A DNA stretch of 64,000 bases from Pseudomonadales bacterium (GCA_024234815.1 JACKNO010000002.1:186001-250000); one strand, 5' to 3'. Positions 36,574 to 45,287 are shown, counted from the first letter of the stretch. A program made the numbers and translations. The notes: generated from the letters alone by a model not told the origin.

Positions 36574-37535
36574 CAATCCGCCAGCGCGCCACCGCAACTG
36601 CTGCCCTGCCCCGCCGCGCAGCCATAGCAGTGCTCGCCCGTGCGAATGGGAATGGCCGCCAGCTGCGCGCCGGTGGGCATCCCGGAGATGTGGCGGCGCC
36701 GGTCGCTGGCCAGCAGGGGCAACTCGAGCATCTGGTTGAAATCGCAGTCGTAGATATAACCCTGCCAGTCGATACTGAGCAGATTGCGACACATCAGGGT
36801 TTCGAGGTTAGCCGGGCGGTAATTGTCCCGCAGCAGCTGCATATACCGCACGTACTCACCCTTCGCCAGCAGTACCGCACCGAAGCGGCTGATCGGCATA
36901 TTGGTTATGGTCAACAGATTATTGAAGCGGATATCGAAACGCAGACCCAGTTCCCGCCGGTAATCCTCCTCCAATGCAGCCTGGGCTGGGGGCAGCACCG
37001 CGCCCACCGGGTTGTAGACAAGGTTGAGCTTGAGCGCGGGGTCGCTGCCATAACCCCGTTCGTTCAACAGGCGAATGGCCCGGATACTGTCGCTGAAAAC
37101 CCCTTTGCCGCGCTGCTCCTCCACGTTGTCCTCGAGATAACAGGGCAGCGAAGCGGCGATCTCCACCTGCTCGCCAGCCAAAAAATCCGCGAGGTCTTCC
37201 TGCCCGGGCTCAAACAGCACGGTGAGGTTACAGCGATCGATCACCTTCACCCCCAGCCCCCTCGCGCGCCGCACCAGGTAGCGAAAATGCGGGTTGAGCT
37301 CCGGCGCGCCGCCGGTGAGGTCCAACTGCCCGATACGCTCCCGCTCGAGCAGGCCAATCACCTGCTCCACCGTCTCGAGACTCATCGACTCGGTGCGTCC
37401 GGGGCCGGCATTGACGTGACAGTGCACACAACTGAGATTGCACACATAGCCGAGGTTGACTTGCAGCGTTTGTAATTCCCGGCGCCTGACGGGCGGGAAA
37501 TCAGTCTCCAGTAACAGTGGGCGAGTGTCCTGCAT
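36573..37535 (-). CDS. arsS: Arsenosugar radical SAM protein ArsS
   Basis: Radical SAM enzyme with a Cys-rich C-terminus, about 320 residues. The [4Fe-4S]-SAM motif is CNLSCVHCHVNAG (C-x3-C-x2-C), and the C-terminal region has DCDFNQMLELP and HCYGCAAGQGSSCGG. ArsS joins the ribosyl part of SAM-derived dimethylarsenate in oxo-arsenosugar synthesis. ATG 37535 (MQDTRPLLLETDFPP) fits the family N-terminus; a TTG 12 codons upstream is the alternative. The arsenic methylase ArsM, which should make the substrate, is not in the window. Confidence 0.88.
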   Translation of the reverse strand: MQDTRPLLLETDFPPVRRRELQTLQVNLGYVCNLSCVHCHVNAGPGRTESMSLETVEQVIGLLERERIGQLDLTGGAPELNPHFRYLVRRARGLGVKVIDRCNLTVLFEPGQEDLADFLAGEQVEIAASLPCYLEDNVEEQRGKGVFSDSIRAIRLLNERGYGSDPALKLNLVYNPVGAVLPPAQAALEEDYRRELGLRFDIRFNNLLTITNMPISRFGAVLLAKGEYVRYMQLLRDNYRPANLETLMCRNLLSIDWQGYIYDCDFNQMLELPLLASDRRRHISGMPTGAQLAAIPIRTGEHCYGCAAGQGSSCGGALAD

Positions 37536-37598
37536 GAGCCTGTGGCCATTTGTTTCTGCAGCGCGGCGCAAGCCGCTAACTGCGTTTGAAGAACCCGG

Positions 37599-39539
37599 TC
37601 AGTACAGCGCGTTGCGCTCCGCCGGGGTTAACAGGCTGCGAGTATCACCCATCAGGTACTGGAATACCACGTTGTAGAACAGCACCGCCTGCACATATCC
37701 ACGCGTTTCCTTGTAGGGAATGGTCTCTATCCAGACATCGACAGGAACGCCGTCTCCAGGTTCATGGCGCCAGCGGAGCACACGGTGGGGACCCGCATTA
37801 TAGGCAGTGAGAGCGAACACACGGTTATCCCCGAAACGATCAAGCAATTGGCGGTAATAGGCGCTGCCCAGCAACACGTTGTAGTCCACCTGGAACAGGT
37901 CTGAACCGGCTTTGCCCTGCCCCAGGCCGGCGGCGACCTCGCGCCCGGTCGCCGGCATCAGTTGCATGAGGCCGCGGGCGCCCACGGGCGATTGCGCCTG
38001 GGGATAGAATGCGCTCTCGCGCCGGGCGATAGCCATAAGTTCCGTGGTAGCGACCTGCTGCGCCTGCGCGTTTTCCTTGAAGGTGCTTTGGTAGGGCATC
38101 GGAAAACGCAGCTCCAGCGCATCCCAGGCCTGCGCCCGCGAGGCGGCGTCTATCGCCATGCGGTGCCAGCCCTGTGCGGCCGCCAGTTGCGACAGCTCGC
38201 GGTTGCGGGTCTTGTCGTCGCTGGCCTGCAGCAGGTAATACCACTCCGAGTGCGCCAGGTTCCAGGATTGATGGTAGTTGAGTTCCCCTACCCGCTGCAC
38301 TACCGGCAACTGCTTCAGCGCGCCGGCGGTAGCGTCATCCAGCACCGGCGTGTGGTGGTTGAAACTGTAGGGCTGCCCCACCCTGTCCGCGGCGAGGAAG
38401 CCGTAGTAACTGCGCTCTTTGGCCACCTCGGCAAACAGCGCCTGTGCCTGGGCGGTTTCGCCCCGGCGCTCGAGCAGCACGGCCCGCCAGTAACGCCAGA
38501 CCTCGGATTCGCTGGCATCTGCCGACAACAGGGGCATGGTTTGCTCGAGCGCTACCCAATCCTGCTCCCGCAGCGCCCAGCGCAGGCGAATCTCCACCAG
38601 CCCATCGTCCTGCAGGCGCCCGAGCGCCCCGTGCAGCCACGGCGAGAGGTCCTGGGTACGGGCGAACAAACCGTGCAGGGCGATGGCTGACTCGACCTGG
38701 CGCGCCTGATCGTCGGTAAATTCAAGCTCGGTCTGGTACTGGGTCCAGAACTGCAGGGCTTTTTGCGGGTTATAGCGCGCCAGCAGTGCCAGCCCATGGC
38801 TGGCGATATCGGCCGAATAGGCGCTGCCGGGGGGCAGTGCCTGTTGCCTGATTTTCTCCGGCTGCTGATACACCGCCAGCAACTTGTCCGCCCAGGGCGC
38901 CAGCTCGGGACTGGCCTTTTTCGCCACATAGGTCATGAGCGAACTCTGGCGGGCGTCAAATGCCTTGAGCTGGCGCGACCACACGATGTCGTCACTCAGC
39001 TGGTCGGCCTGCAACCACGCGTTGAACAGCGGATCACAGGCGCCGGGGCGCGACTCGCCAGAATCCCAAAGGCGCCTGGCGCCGTCCCAGGCGGTCTGCT
39101 TATCACCTGCCGCGAGCCGGGCGCGAAAATAATAGCACTTGAGGTCAACGCTCTGGGGCTCGTCCGGTTTGACCGCGAGAAAATCCTGCCAGCGCTCCTC
39201 TTTCCCCGCCTCCCGGAGATAGCGCCCGGAAAACCGGTTGGGCAGCGGTGAGTCGGCGGAACGTTTGATAAAGCGCAGGGCATCTGCCGGCCGCACGTCG
39301 CCGGGCTGCCGGATCAGCTGGTTGTAATCGAGATAGATCGCCAGCGGGTAGTCATCCAGGCCAGGACGCAATTGCTCATATTCGGCCCAGCGGCCCTTGC
39401 CCAGGGCGGCCATGGCTTTTTCATACCGCTCGCGCTCGCTCGCCAGAGCATCTTCAGCGGCCGCTGCGGCTGCAGGGAGTGCATTCACGGTATTTTGCAG
39501 GAACAACGCAAACAGGAAAATCCGAACCCGAAACCTCAC
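37599..39539 (-). CDS. slt: Soluble lytic murein transglycosylase Slt
   Basis: A periplasmic Slt70-type transglycosylase of 646 residues that cleaves the glycan chain of peptidoglycan to 1,6-anhydro ends. A signal peptide (residues 1-27) leads into the long alpha-superhelical domain and a C-terminal SLT domain with catalytic Glu in IARRESAFYP, SPVGARGLMQLMPATG and TAYNAGPHRV. Start GTG 39539. It lies downstream of hsp20 on the same strand. Confidence 0.94.
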   Translation of the reverse strand: MRFRVRIFLFALFLQNTVNALPAAAAAAEDALASERERYEKAMAALGKGRWAEYEQLRPGLDDYPLAIYLDYNQLIRQPGDVRPADALRFIKRSADSPLPNRFSGRYLREAGKEERWQDFLAVKPDEPQSVDLKCYYFRARLAAGDKQTAWDGARRLWDSGESRPGACDPLFNAWLQADQLSDDIVWSRQLKAFDARQSSLMTYVAKKASPELAPWADKLLAVYQQPEKIRQQALPPGSAYSADIASHGLALLARYNPQKALQFWTQYQTELEFTDDQARQVESAIALHGLFARTQDLSPWLHGALGRLQDDGLVEIRLRWALREQDWVALEQTMPLLSADASESEVWRYWRAVLLERRGETAQAQALFAEVAKERSYYGFLAADRVGQPYSFNHHTPVLDDATAGALKQLPVVQRVGELNYHQSWNLAHSEWYYLLQASDDKTRNRELSQLAAAQGWHRMAIDAASRAQAWDALELRFPMPYQSTFKENAQAQQVATTELMAIARRESAFYPQAQSPVGARGLMQLMPATGREVAAGLGQGKAGSDLFQVDYNVLLGSAYYRQLLDRFGDNRVFALTAYNAGPHRVLRWRHEPGDGVPVDVWIETIPYKETRGYVQAVLFYNVVFQYLMGDTRSLLTPAERNALY

Positions 39540-39700
39540 GGGAAACTACCTCTTATCACCATAACAACAGGATACCCGGCGACAATGGCTGCCGATTGCA
39601 TCAGTGAGCTAGTGTCCTGTCCGGGTGACGGGAAAGCAAGAGCGAGGGCGATAAAATCTCGCCGCGAGGCGCAGGGTTGGGCGGGACGGCGAGAGACAAG

Positions 39701-39728
39701 CGCTTCCGGGGCGAGCCCCCCGGAAGCG
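39701..39728. other. Perfect 11-bp hairpin between hsp20 and slt
   Basis: CGCTTCCGGGG and its exact complement are separated by a 6-base loop. It lies 64 bases beyond the hsp20 stop. There is no T-run on either strand, so it is not a standard intrinsic terminator; it could protect or attenuate the hsp20 transcript. The rest of the interval 39540-39791 shows nothing coding. Confidence 0.5.
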
Positions 39729-39791
39729 GGCGAGAAATGTACCGGGACTACCCGGCAGGTGCGGCGAACACCTCCGGGCAATACCAAAGGG

Positions 39792-40214
39792 TCATTCGAT
39801 AGCGATGCGACGGCGCTCCGGCGCCTTCGGTGTCAGCTTCGGCGCTTCCAGTCTCAGTACGCCATCATTGAACGACGCCTTGATATCCCCCTCCTCGATA
39901 TCCGTCCCGAGGTTGAAGCTGCGCATGTACTTGCCGTAACGCCGCTCCTGGCGAATAATCTTGCCGTCCTTCTCTTCCTTGCTTTCCTTTTTGGTCTGGG
40001 CCTCGAGCGTGAGTATCCCGTCCTTCACATGGACGTGGATATCCTCTTTCGCGACACCAGGCAGTTCCGCGGTAATCTCGTAGTGATTATCCGCCTCCTT
40101 GATATCCACCCGCGGCGCAAAAAACGCATTGCTCTGCGACTCGTAGCCCTGCGGCCAGGAATCGCCGAAAAAACGGTCGATATCAAACAGGTTACTCCGT
40201 GGAATTAAAGACAT
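39792..40214 (-). CDS. Small heat-shock protein (Hsp20/IbpA family)
   Basis: A 140-residue alpha-crystallin-type chaperone that holds unfolding proteins. The core has FAPRVDIKEADNHYEITAEL, GILTLEAQTK and the conserved FNDGVLRLEAPK. An excellent ribosome site (AGGAGGT, 5 bases from the ATG) and a sigma-32-type promoter lie in front. Confidence 0.94.
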   Translation of the reverse strand: MSLIPRSNLFDIDRFFGDSWPQGYESQSNAFFAPRVDIKEADNHYEITAELPGVAKEDIHVHVKDGILTLEAQTKKESKEEKDGKIIRQERRYGKYMRSFNLGTDIEEGDIKASFNDGVLRLEAPKLTPKAPERRRIAIE

Positions 40215-40259
40215 TTGACACCTCCTGTACTGTAGTGATTGGGCTTAACCCGCACACTA

Positions 40260-40288
40260 AAATGGGGGTGCCAGCAGGCACTTTCAAG
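40260..40288 (-). promoter_or_regulatory. Sigma-32 heat-shock promoter of hsp20
   Basis: Read on the minus strand, CTTGAAA (40282-40288) and CCCCATTT (40260-40267) are separated by 14 bases, matching the sigma-32 consensus CTTGAAA-N11-16-CCCCATNT. The -10 box lies about 46 bases from the hsp20 start. Confidence 0.82.
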
Positions 40289-40433
40289 ACCTCGGGGATA
40301 TATTCAGGACGATAATTGACCCAGGTCAAGCGCCTCCCGGGGTTGCGTTAATGCGACGTGGCACCGATAATTCGCAGCTTCGATTCGTCGGGCACCCCGC
40401 TCGGCAATCGCCGCGTCAAAATCACCTCATTAC

Positions 40434-40509
40434 CCGCCTGTAGCTCAGTGGATAGAGCAACCGCCTCCTAAGCGGTAGGTCGCAGGTTCAACTCCTGCCA
40501 GGCGGGCCA
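40434..40509 (+). tRNA. tRNA-Arg(CCT)
   Basis: A full cloverleaf can be drawn: acceptor CCGCCTG/CAGGCGG, D stem GCTC/GAGC, anticodon stem ACCGC/GCGGT with loop CTCCTAA (anticodon CCT, reads AGG), T stem GCAGG/CCTGC with TTCAACT loop, discriminator G and an encoded CCA. Confidence 0.97.
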
Positions 40510-40693
40510 TTTTCAGTCGGTGCATTCCGGTTACATAGGTTGCACTTTATTCCGAGGACATGGGTAACACCCTGCTGAAGCGGATGGCACATATACCCAT
40601 TTACCCGCCATTTCCAGCAATTTCAGTTAGTTAAATTTGCAATATTCTCTCCGTGCTACGGAGGTTAGACTGCAAATCCAACGGAGGCAGCCC

Positions 40694-42220
40694 GTGCCAG
40701 TCCAACTCGCTCCCAGCTCACTGAAAACCACGGATTACTGGCTGATCTTTGCGCTCAGCATGGCGCTGTCTGCGTGGCTTATCGCCATCGATCCGGTGCT
40801 TAACCGGGATGCCATTTTATATTTACGCAGCGCCGACGCATATTTGCAGGATGGGCTAGTGGCGAGCCTGCAGTTGTACGGACGCCCGCTGCTGTCAGTT
40901 TGCTTCGCACTGGTGCACCAGCTGACGGGATTGCCCCTGGTCTTCGCAGGCCTCCTGCTGACCTCATTTTACTACGCGCTTTTTTGCGTGGCTTTCGTGG
41001 CCACGGTCAAGACTCTCGGCGGCGATCGCAGGATTCAGATATTGGCCGCCGCCGTGGTCCTGTCACACCCCGCCCTGAACGACCAGCGCAGCGCAATCGT
41101 GCGCGACCCGGCCTACTGGGGTTTGGTCCTCCTGGCTTTTCGCGAGTTGCTGCTCTACCTGCAGCGGCCCGTGCTGCGCCACCAGCTCCGTTGGTCCTGC
41201 TACATACTGCTTGCTTCCCTGTTCCGGTTTGAGGGTCTGTTTTTCGCCGTGCTTGCGCCTCTTTCCCTGCTGGCCACCAAAGACTTTTCGCACAGATGGC
41301 GACACTGCCTGCAGCTGTGGATGCCCAACATCCTGGTACTCGTCGCAGCACTCACTTGCCTGCTCCTGTTTCAGGACAGCTTCGGACAGGGCGGAGGCAT
41401 CGGCACGTACCTGGGCCGGCTCCAGGCTTTCCCGGACAGTTTTGGCGAGATGGCGGCGGCGACAGCTGACACCATGCTTGATAAACACTCTCGGGAGCAC
41501 GCCTCGATAGCTGTCCTGGCGGGCCTGGCAGCAATCCTTGCGATAAATATATGCCGCGCGTTGAGCTGGCCATGGGTTGTGGTTCTGCTCTGGGGGGCAG
41601 GCGGCAAGCGGGTAGTGCGACTGCGCCACGACGATGCCGTGCTCTTGTGGGCGCACCTGCTGATCTGCCTGCTTTACCTGGCGTTATTTACCCTTATCAA
41701 TCGCTTCATGCTGGAGCGATACGCCAGCCAGTTTACAATCTTCGCACTGCTGTTCCTGCCCTTCGTCCTGGACTCCATGTTGCGAAAGGGCAGACGCCCC
41801 CTGCAACGCTGGCTGGTTGTCGGACTGTTGCTGGCCATGTCCCTGGACAGTGTTCACAACAACGATTACCGGAAGGCTTACCTGCGCGATGCCGCAAACT
41901 GGCTACAGCACCACACTCCGGAACAAGCCTCCCTGATATCCAACAGCCACTATCTCGCCTACTTCAGCGGGCGTCAATTTGACTGGAAGAAGGCCACGGC
42001 CAGCAATTTTGAGTGGCGCAAACTACTTGGCTATCGGCAAGATCGGCAGGGCTGGGATTATCTTGCCATGCTGATCGAGCCGGAGGATATACCATCCTGG
42101 CAGGCATTTTTACGTGATAATTCGCTGACCGAAACTATCGCGTTTGACGGTGGGCGCCACGGTATGGTCAGTATAGTGCATCTATCAGCCGAGCCGGGTG
42201 AGCGGCGGATCAGTCATTAG
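40694..42220 (+). CDS. Multi-pass membrane protein, GT-C glycosyltransferase-like
   Basis: About 508 residues with some ten hydrophobic helices and a C-terminal soluble tail of about 100 residues. The first loop has an acidic motif, IDPVLNRDAILYLRSAD, like the catalytic Asp loop of GT-C enzymes of the ArnT/PMT (GT39) type that use lipid-linked sugars. The start is GTG 40694, with AACGGAGG 6 bases upstream; the frame is open 19 codons further, to TTG 40637, without a ribosome site. The function is inferred from topology and that one loop. It stands alone behind the tRNA gene. Confidence 0.6.
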   Translation: MPVQLAPSSLKTTDYWLIFALSMALSAWLIAIDPVLNRDAILYLRSADAYLQDGLVASLQLYGRPLLSVCFALVHQLTGLPLVFAGLLLTSFYYALFCVAFVATVKTLGGDRRIQILAAAVVLSHPALNDQRSAIVRDPAYWGLVLLAFRELLLYLQRPVLRHQLRWSCYILLASLFRFEGLFFAVLAPLSLLATKDFSHRWRHCLQLWMPNILVLVAALTCLLLFQDSFGQGGGIGTYLGRLQAFPDSFGEMAAATADTMLDKHSREHASIAVLAGLAAILAINICRALSWPWVVVLLWGAGGKRVVRLRHDDAVLLWAHLLICLLYLALFTLINRFMLERYASQFTIFALLFLPFVLDSMLRKGRRPLQRWLVVGLLLAMSLDSVHNNDYRKAYLRDAANWLQHHTPEQASLISNSHYLAYFSGRQFDWKKATASNFEWRKLLGYRQDRQGWDYLAMLIEPEDIPSWQAFLRDNSLTETIAFDGGRHGMVSIVHLSAEPGERRISH

Positions 42221-42400
42221 CCCCCGGATTCGACAGCTTACAAATCACCCTGGCGCGCAACGATATACTGCCGCCAACCCCCGCAAAGCGCCAGGACCCC
42301 AACGACCTGTCGGCAAGCCATGCCAGGCTCCGGTGATATCGGCCGGCCCGCTGCCCAGCCACAAGACTTTACTTTCCCCCTGTAAGGGCAGCAGCACTAT
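42221..42400. other. Non-coding stretch upstream of the NO-responsive promoter
   Basis: No gene, repeat or RNA is evident here. It forms the first part of the 558-bp gap between the membrane protein and nnrS; the promoter, two operators and the gene remnant listed next fill the rest. Confidence 0.5.
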
Positions 42401-42430
42401 TTACTGGCAGACAGGCAATTCTTATATAAT
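42401..42430 (+). promoter_or_regulatory. Promoter of the nnrS unit
   Basis: A perfect -10 box, TATAAT (42425-42430), is preceded at 18 bases by TTACTG (42401-42406), a weak -35. The first NsrR-like site begins inside the -10 box. Confidence 0.55.
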
Positions 42431-42448
42431 GCATATTATTTACATCTT
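42426..42448 (+). promoter_or_regulatory. NsrR-like operator 1
   Basis: This 23-base site matches the E. coli NsrR consensus (AAGATGCATTT-N-AAATGCATCTT, R allowed at position 17) at 18 of 22 positions by my alignment, including ATGCAT and the half-site ACATCTT. It overlaps the -10 box, where a bound repressor would block RNA polymerase. Confidence 0.65.
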
Positions 42449-42450
42449 AA

Positions 42451-42473
42451 AAATTGTGTATAGAATACATCTT
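42451..42473 (+). promoter_or_regulatory. NsrR-like operator 2
   Basis: The second 23-base site, matching the consensus at 17 of 22 positions and ending ATACATCTT. The two sites are 25 bases apart centre to centre, about two and a half helical turns. Confidence 0.6.
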
Positions 42474-42547
42474 CAGTACCCGTCCCCGCCGGGCGCGACA
42501 CGCGGCGGGAAGATACTCGGCGTCTCGGGTCAACAGAGAGAAGTGCA

Positions 42548-42720
42548 ATGGATATTCTGGACAAGCGCATTGGCAGCCTGGCCCACTGCACAGCGGCTGT
42601 TAGCTGCGTGTTGCACAAACACTGCCTGGTTAGCGCTCTATCCGGGTCTGGCGGCGCTGAATGCGGAACTCATGGCGCACGTACACCCGGAAAACAACAT
42701 TCTGTTCGAGCGTACTGACC
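42548..42720 (+). pseudogene. Remnant of a RIC (YtfE/ScdA) Fe-S repair gene
   Basis: From ATG 42548 one frame reads MDILDKRIGSLAH then CTAAVSCVLHKH, which resembles the N-terminal ScdA_N domain (compare LGELALSIPRASALFRKY of YtfE), and stops after 56 codons. In another frame, LNAELMAHVHPENNILFER matches the C-terminus of RIC proteins (DDLMDHISLENNVLFPRA in YtfE) with its last His and Glu iron ligands. About 150 middle residues and most di-iron ligands are gone. The remnant lies between the NsrR-like sites and nnrS, where an NsrR-controlled RIC gene would be expected. A GAGAGAAG ribosome site still precedes the ATG. Confidence 0.6.
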
Positions 42721-42778
42721 GTCGGCTCGATTGGCATCAGGGCAATTGCCGCGCCAACTTTCACCGCAGGAGATACAA

Positions 42779-43981
42779 GTGCAAAACATCAACGCCGGGC
42801 AAGTTACCACGACGACACCCCCGATACTTCGGCTTGCCTTCCGGCCCCTGTTTCTGGGAGGCACGCTGTTTTCCCTGGTCGCGATGCTCTGGTGGACGGT
42901 CTTCTGGCTGCACCCGATGGCGTGGCAACCCTATGGCGGCCCGATCTGGTGGCACGGACATGAAATGCTGTTCGGCTTCGGCAGCGCCATCGTGGTGGGT
43001 TTTCTGCTAACCGCGGTACAGGCATGGACCGGCGTGCCGGGTCTTCGGGGCGGACTACTGGGCGCGCTGGCCGGGACCTGGTTGCTGGGCCGCCTGTTAA
43101 TGGCTTTCGGTTCCGCGCTACCCCCGTGGCTGCTGCTCGCCGTGGACCTGGCGTTCCTGCTGGCCGCAGCCGCCGCGATGGCCTACCCCGTGGTGAAGGT
43201 CAAGCAGTGGCGCAACCTGATGTTCGTACCCATGCTGTTTGTCCTGGCCTTGCTGAACGGTGCCAGTCACTGGGGAGTGGCAATGGAGCGACCCGAGCTG
43301 GCGCTACAGGCACTGCATGGTGCCATCTTGCTGATCACCCTGTTTATCGTCGTCATTGGCGGCAGGGTGATTCCCTTTTTCACCGCCAACGGCACCGGCA
43401 AGCCGCGACAGCCACCCCTGCGCTGGCTGGAGGTTCTCAGTGGCGGCTCCATGATAGTACTGGTGGTTATCGCTTTCACCGGATTCTCCCGGCTACCCGC
43501 AATCATCATGGTGCCCCTGTGCGTCGGCGCCGCCCTCGTCAACGGCTGGCGCTTCCTGCGCTGGGGCTACCAGTACAGCTGGGGCATACCGCTGCTCTGG
43601 TCTCTGCATCTTGCCTATGCGTTTATCCCGCTGGGCCTGCTGGCGCTGGCCCTGTACAGCGCTGGGCTATTGCCCAATGTCAGCATCGCCCTGCACTGCT
43701 TTACCGTTGGCGCAATCGGGGGCATGATCCTGGCGATGATCTCCCGGGTCACACTGGGCCACACCGGCAGGCCGCTGCGTCCGCCGCAAGCGATGACCGC
43801 CGCCTATATTCTGATCCTGGCCAGTGCGGTGGTGCGGGTGCTGGCGCCCACGCTGCTGCCGGCATTTGCCCAGTGGGGCATAGGGATCGCGGGCCTGCTG
43901 TGGCTGGGGGCCTACGGCATCTTCGTCTACCACTACAGCCCCATGCTGCTCACTCCCCGGATCGATGGTGGTGCCGGATAG
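42779..43981 (+). CDS. nnrS: NnrS family protein
   Basis: A roughly 12-helix haem- and copper-containing membrane protein that protects cells against nitric-oxide stress. The 400-residue chain has LAFRPLFLGGTLFSLVAMLW, WHGHEMLFGFGSAIVVGFLL (conserved His), GGRVIPFFTANG and TLGHTGRPL, all typical of NnrS. The start is GTG 42779, preceded by AGGAGA at 5 bases; the frame is open 16 codons upstream without a ribosome site. It is driven from the promoter with two NsrR-like operators about 300 bp upstream. Confidence 0.93.
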   Translation: MQNINAGQVTTTTPPILRLAFRPLFLGGTLFSLVAMLWWTVFWLHPMAWQPYGGPIWWHGHEMLFGFGSAIVVGFLLTAVQAWTGVPGLRGGLLGALAGTWLLGRLLMAFGSALPPWLLLAVDLAFLLAAAAAMAYPVVKVKQWRNLMFVPMLFVLALLNGASHWGVAMERPELALQALHGAILLITLFIVVIGGRVIPFFTANGTGKPRQPPLRWLEVLSGGSMIVLVVIAFTGFSRLPAIIMVPLCVGAALVNGWRFLRWGYQYSWGIPLLWSLHLAYAFIPLGLLALALYSAGLLPNVSIALHCFTVGAIGGMILAMISRVTLGHTGRPLRPPQAMTAAYILILASAVVRVLAPTLLPAFAQWGIGIAGLLWLGAYGIFVYHYSPMLLTPRIDGGAG

Positions 43982-44103
43982 CCCGGGGGCGATGCACAGG
44001 TATAGCAAGGGTGACCGGGAACACATAACTTATCGTTTCACCAGGGACGAAGCGCGGTCCGACGTTCGCGCATCGAGACTATCACCGTGAGACTGCGCGA
44101 GTG

Positions 44104-44811
44104 TCAGGTTCCCCTTGCGAGAAACATCCGCTTGATGTTGCCGATGGCTTGTGCCGGATCAAGTTTTTTGGGGCAGGTATACGTGCAATTCTGAATCTGG
44201 CGACAGCGATACAGACTGTATGGGTCCTCCAGGTCCGCCAACCGCTCTTCGGTCGCCGTATCCCTGCTGTCGGCCAGAAAGCGATAGGCCTGGAGCAGTC
44301 CTGCAGGTCCTACATACTTTTCAGGGTTCCACCAGAAGGAGGGACACAAGGAAGTACAGCAGCCGCAGAGAATACATTCGTATAGACCATCCAGCCTGGC
44401 ACGCTCCTCAGGTGACTGCAGGCGCTCGATGGCAGGCGCGGGCGTTTTATTCTGCAGATACGGCTTGACCCTCTCATATTGCCTGTTGAACATGGTCATA
44501 TCCACAACCAGGTCGCGGATGACCGGGAGTCCCGGTAAAGGCCTTACCCGCAACACGCCGTCTTTGCTCAGCGCGCCGGAAACTTTGGTGATGCAGGCAA
44601 GCTGGTTCTTGCCATTGATATTCATCCCGTCCGAGCCGCATACGCCCTCCCGACATGAGCGCCGGTAACTGAGTGAGGTATCCTCCATCTTGATCCTCTC
44701 CAGAACATCGAGAACCATAAGCTCCCGGTCCCCAAGTTCCAATTCATAGGAACGCATATACGGTTCCCGGTCTGATTCCGGATTGTAGCGATACACTTCT
44801 ACAGTCAGCAT
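44104..44811 (-). CDS. sdhB: Orphan succinate dehydrogenase/fumarate reductase Fe-S subunit
   Basis: A complete SdhB-type subunit of about 235 residues. It has the [2Fe-2S] site CREGVCGSDGM with the later Cys, the [4Fe-4S] site CILCGCCTSLCPS and the [3Fe-4S] site CRQIQNCTYTCPKKLDP. ATG 44811 (MLTVEVYRYNPES) fits SdhB; the frame runs 14 codons further, to overlap nsrR by 4 bases. No sdhA, sdhC or sdhD is near. It shares the strand with nsrR, only 38 bp behind it, so the two are probably one transcript. The partner flavoprotein must be elsewhere, or this is a second copy for particular conditions. Confidence 0.9.
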   Translation of the reverse strand: MLTVEVYRYNPESDREPYMRSYELELGDRELMVLDVLERIKMEDTSLSYRRSCREGVCGSDGMNINGKNQLACITKVSGALSKDGVLRVRPLPGLPVIRDLVVDMTMFNRQYERVKPYLQNKTPAPAIERLQSPEERARLDGLYECILCGCCTSLCPSFWWNPEKYVGPAGLLQAYRFLADSRDTATEERLADLEDPYSLYRCRQIQNCTYTCPKKLDPAQAIGNIKRMFLARGT

Positions 44812-44849
44812 GTTTGTCACCCTATCTATCCCGTAACTCATGATCGAAC

Positions 44850-45287
44850 TCACACGATATTCAGGATCTTTACCAGCTCCCGCCTTCGCTTGCCCGGCAG
44901 GATATCTTCCAGCGTATAACCATCCAACACGGCGAAGAACGCCTCAAGGGCTTCGGTGAACAGCGTCGGCAGTGAGCAGGCCGGTGTCAGCACGCAGTGG
45001 TTATTCATCCCGAAGCATTCCGCTAACGACAGGTCTTTCTCCATCACCCGCACCAACTCCCCGATATTAATCTCTGCCGGGGTCGCCTTCAGTCGCAGCC
45101 CTCCGTTCTTTCCCCGCAGGGCTATGAGGTAACCCTGCTGGCTCAGTTCCTGCACAACCTTCATGAGGTGATTTCTGGAAATGTCGTAGCTTTTCGCGAT
45201 TTCCGCGATGGTAGCGCTCTCCTCCCCTTTCACGGCGAGATAGATCAGCACTCGAAGAGAATAGTCGGTAAAGGTCGTCAGTCGCAT
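44850..45287 (-). CDS. nsrR: NO-sensitive Rrf2 repressor NsrR
   Basis: A 145-residue Rrf2 regulator with the NsrR pattern: N-terminus MRLTTFTDYSLRVLIYLA, SRNHLMKVVQELSQQGYL, RGKNGGLRL, and cluster cysteines at 91, 98 and 104 (E. coli NsrR has 91, 96 and 102). The [4Fe-4S] or [2Fe-2S] cluster is destroyed by NO, which releases DNA. The start is ATG 45287; GTG 45293 is possible. An NsrR-like site in its own promoter suggests self-control, and nnrS nearby is the natural target. Confidence 0.9.
   Translation of the reverse strand: MRLTTFTDYSLRVLIYLAVKGEESATIAEIAKSYDISRNHLMKVVQELSQQGYLIALRGKNGGLRLKATPAEINIGELVRVMEKDLSLAECFGMNNHCVLTPACSLPTLFTEALEAFFAVLDGYTLEDILPGKRRRELVKILNIV

Noticed and set aside
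40434..40509. tRNA-Arg as an integration site for a mobile element
   Set aside because: I found no repeat of the tRNA 3' end downstream and no integrase or transposase gene; the following genes look like ordinary chromosomal DNA.
42198..43010. 270-codon plus-strand frame from the membrane-protein end into nnrS
   Set aside because: It runs through a promoter and operators and out of frame into nnrS; only its short RIC-like segment is meaningful, as part of a remnant.
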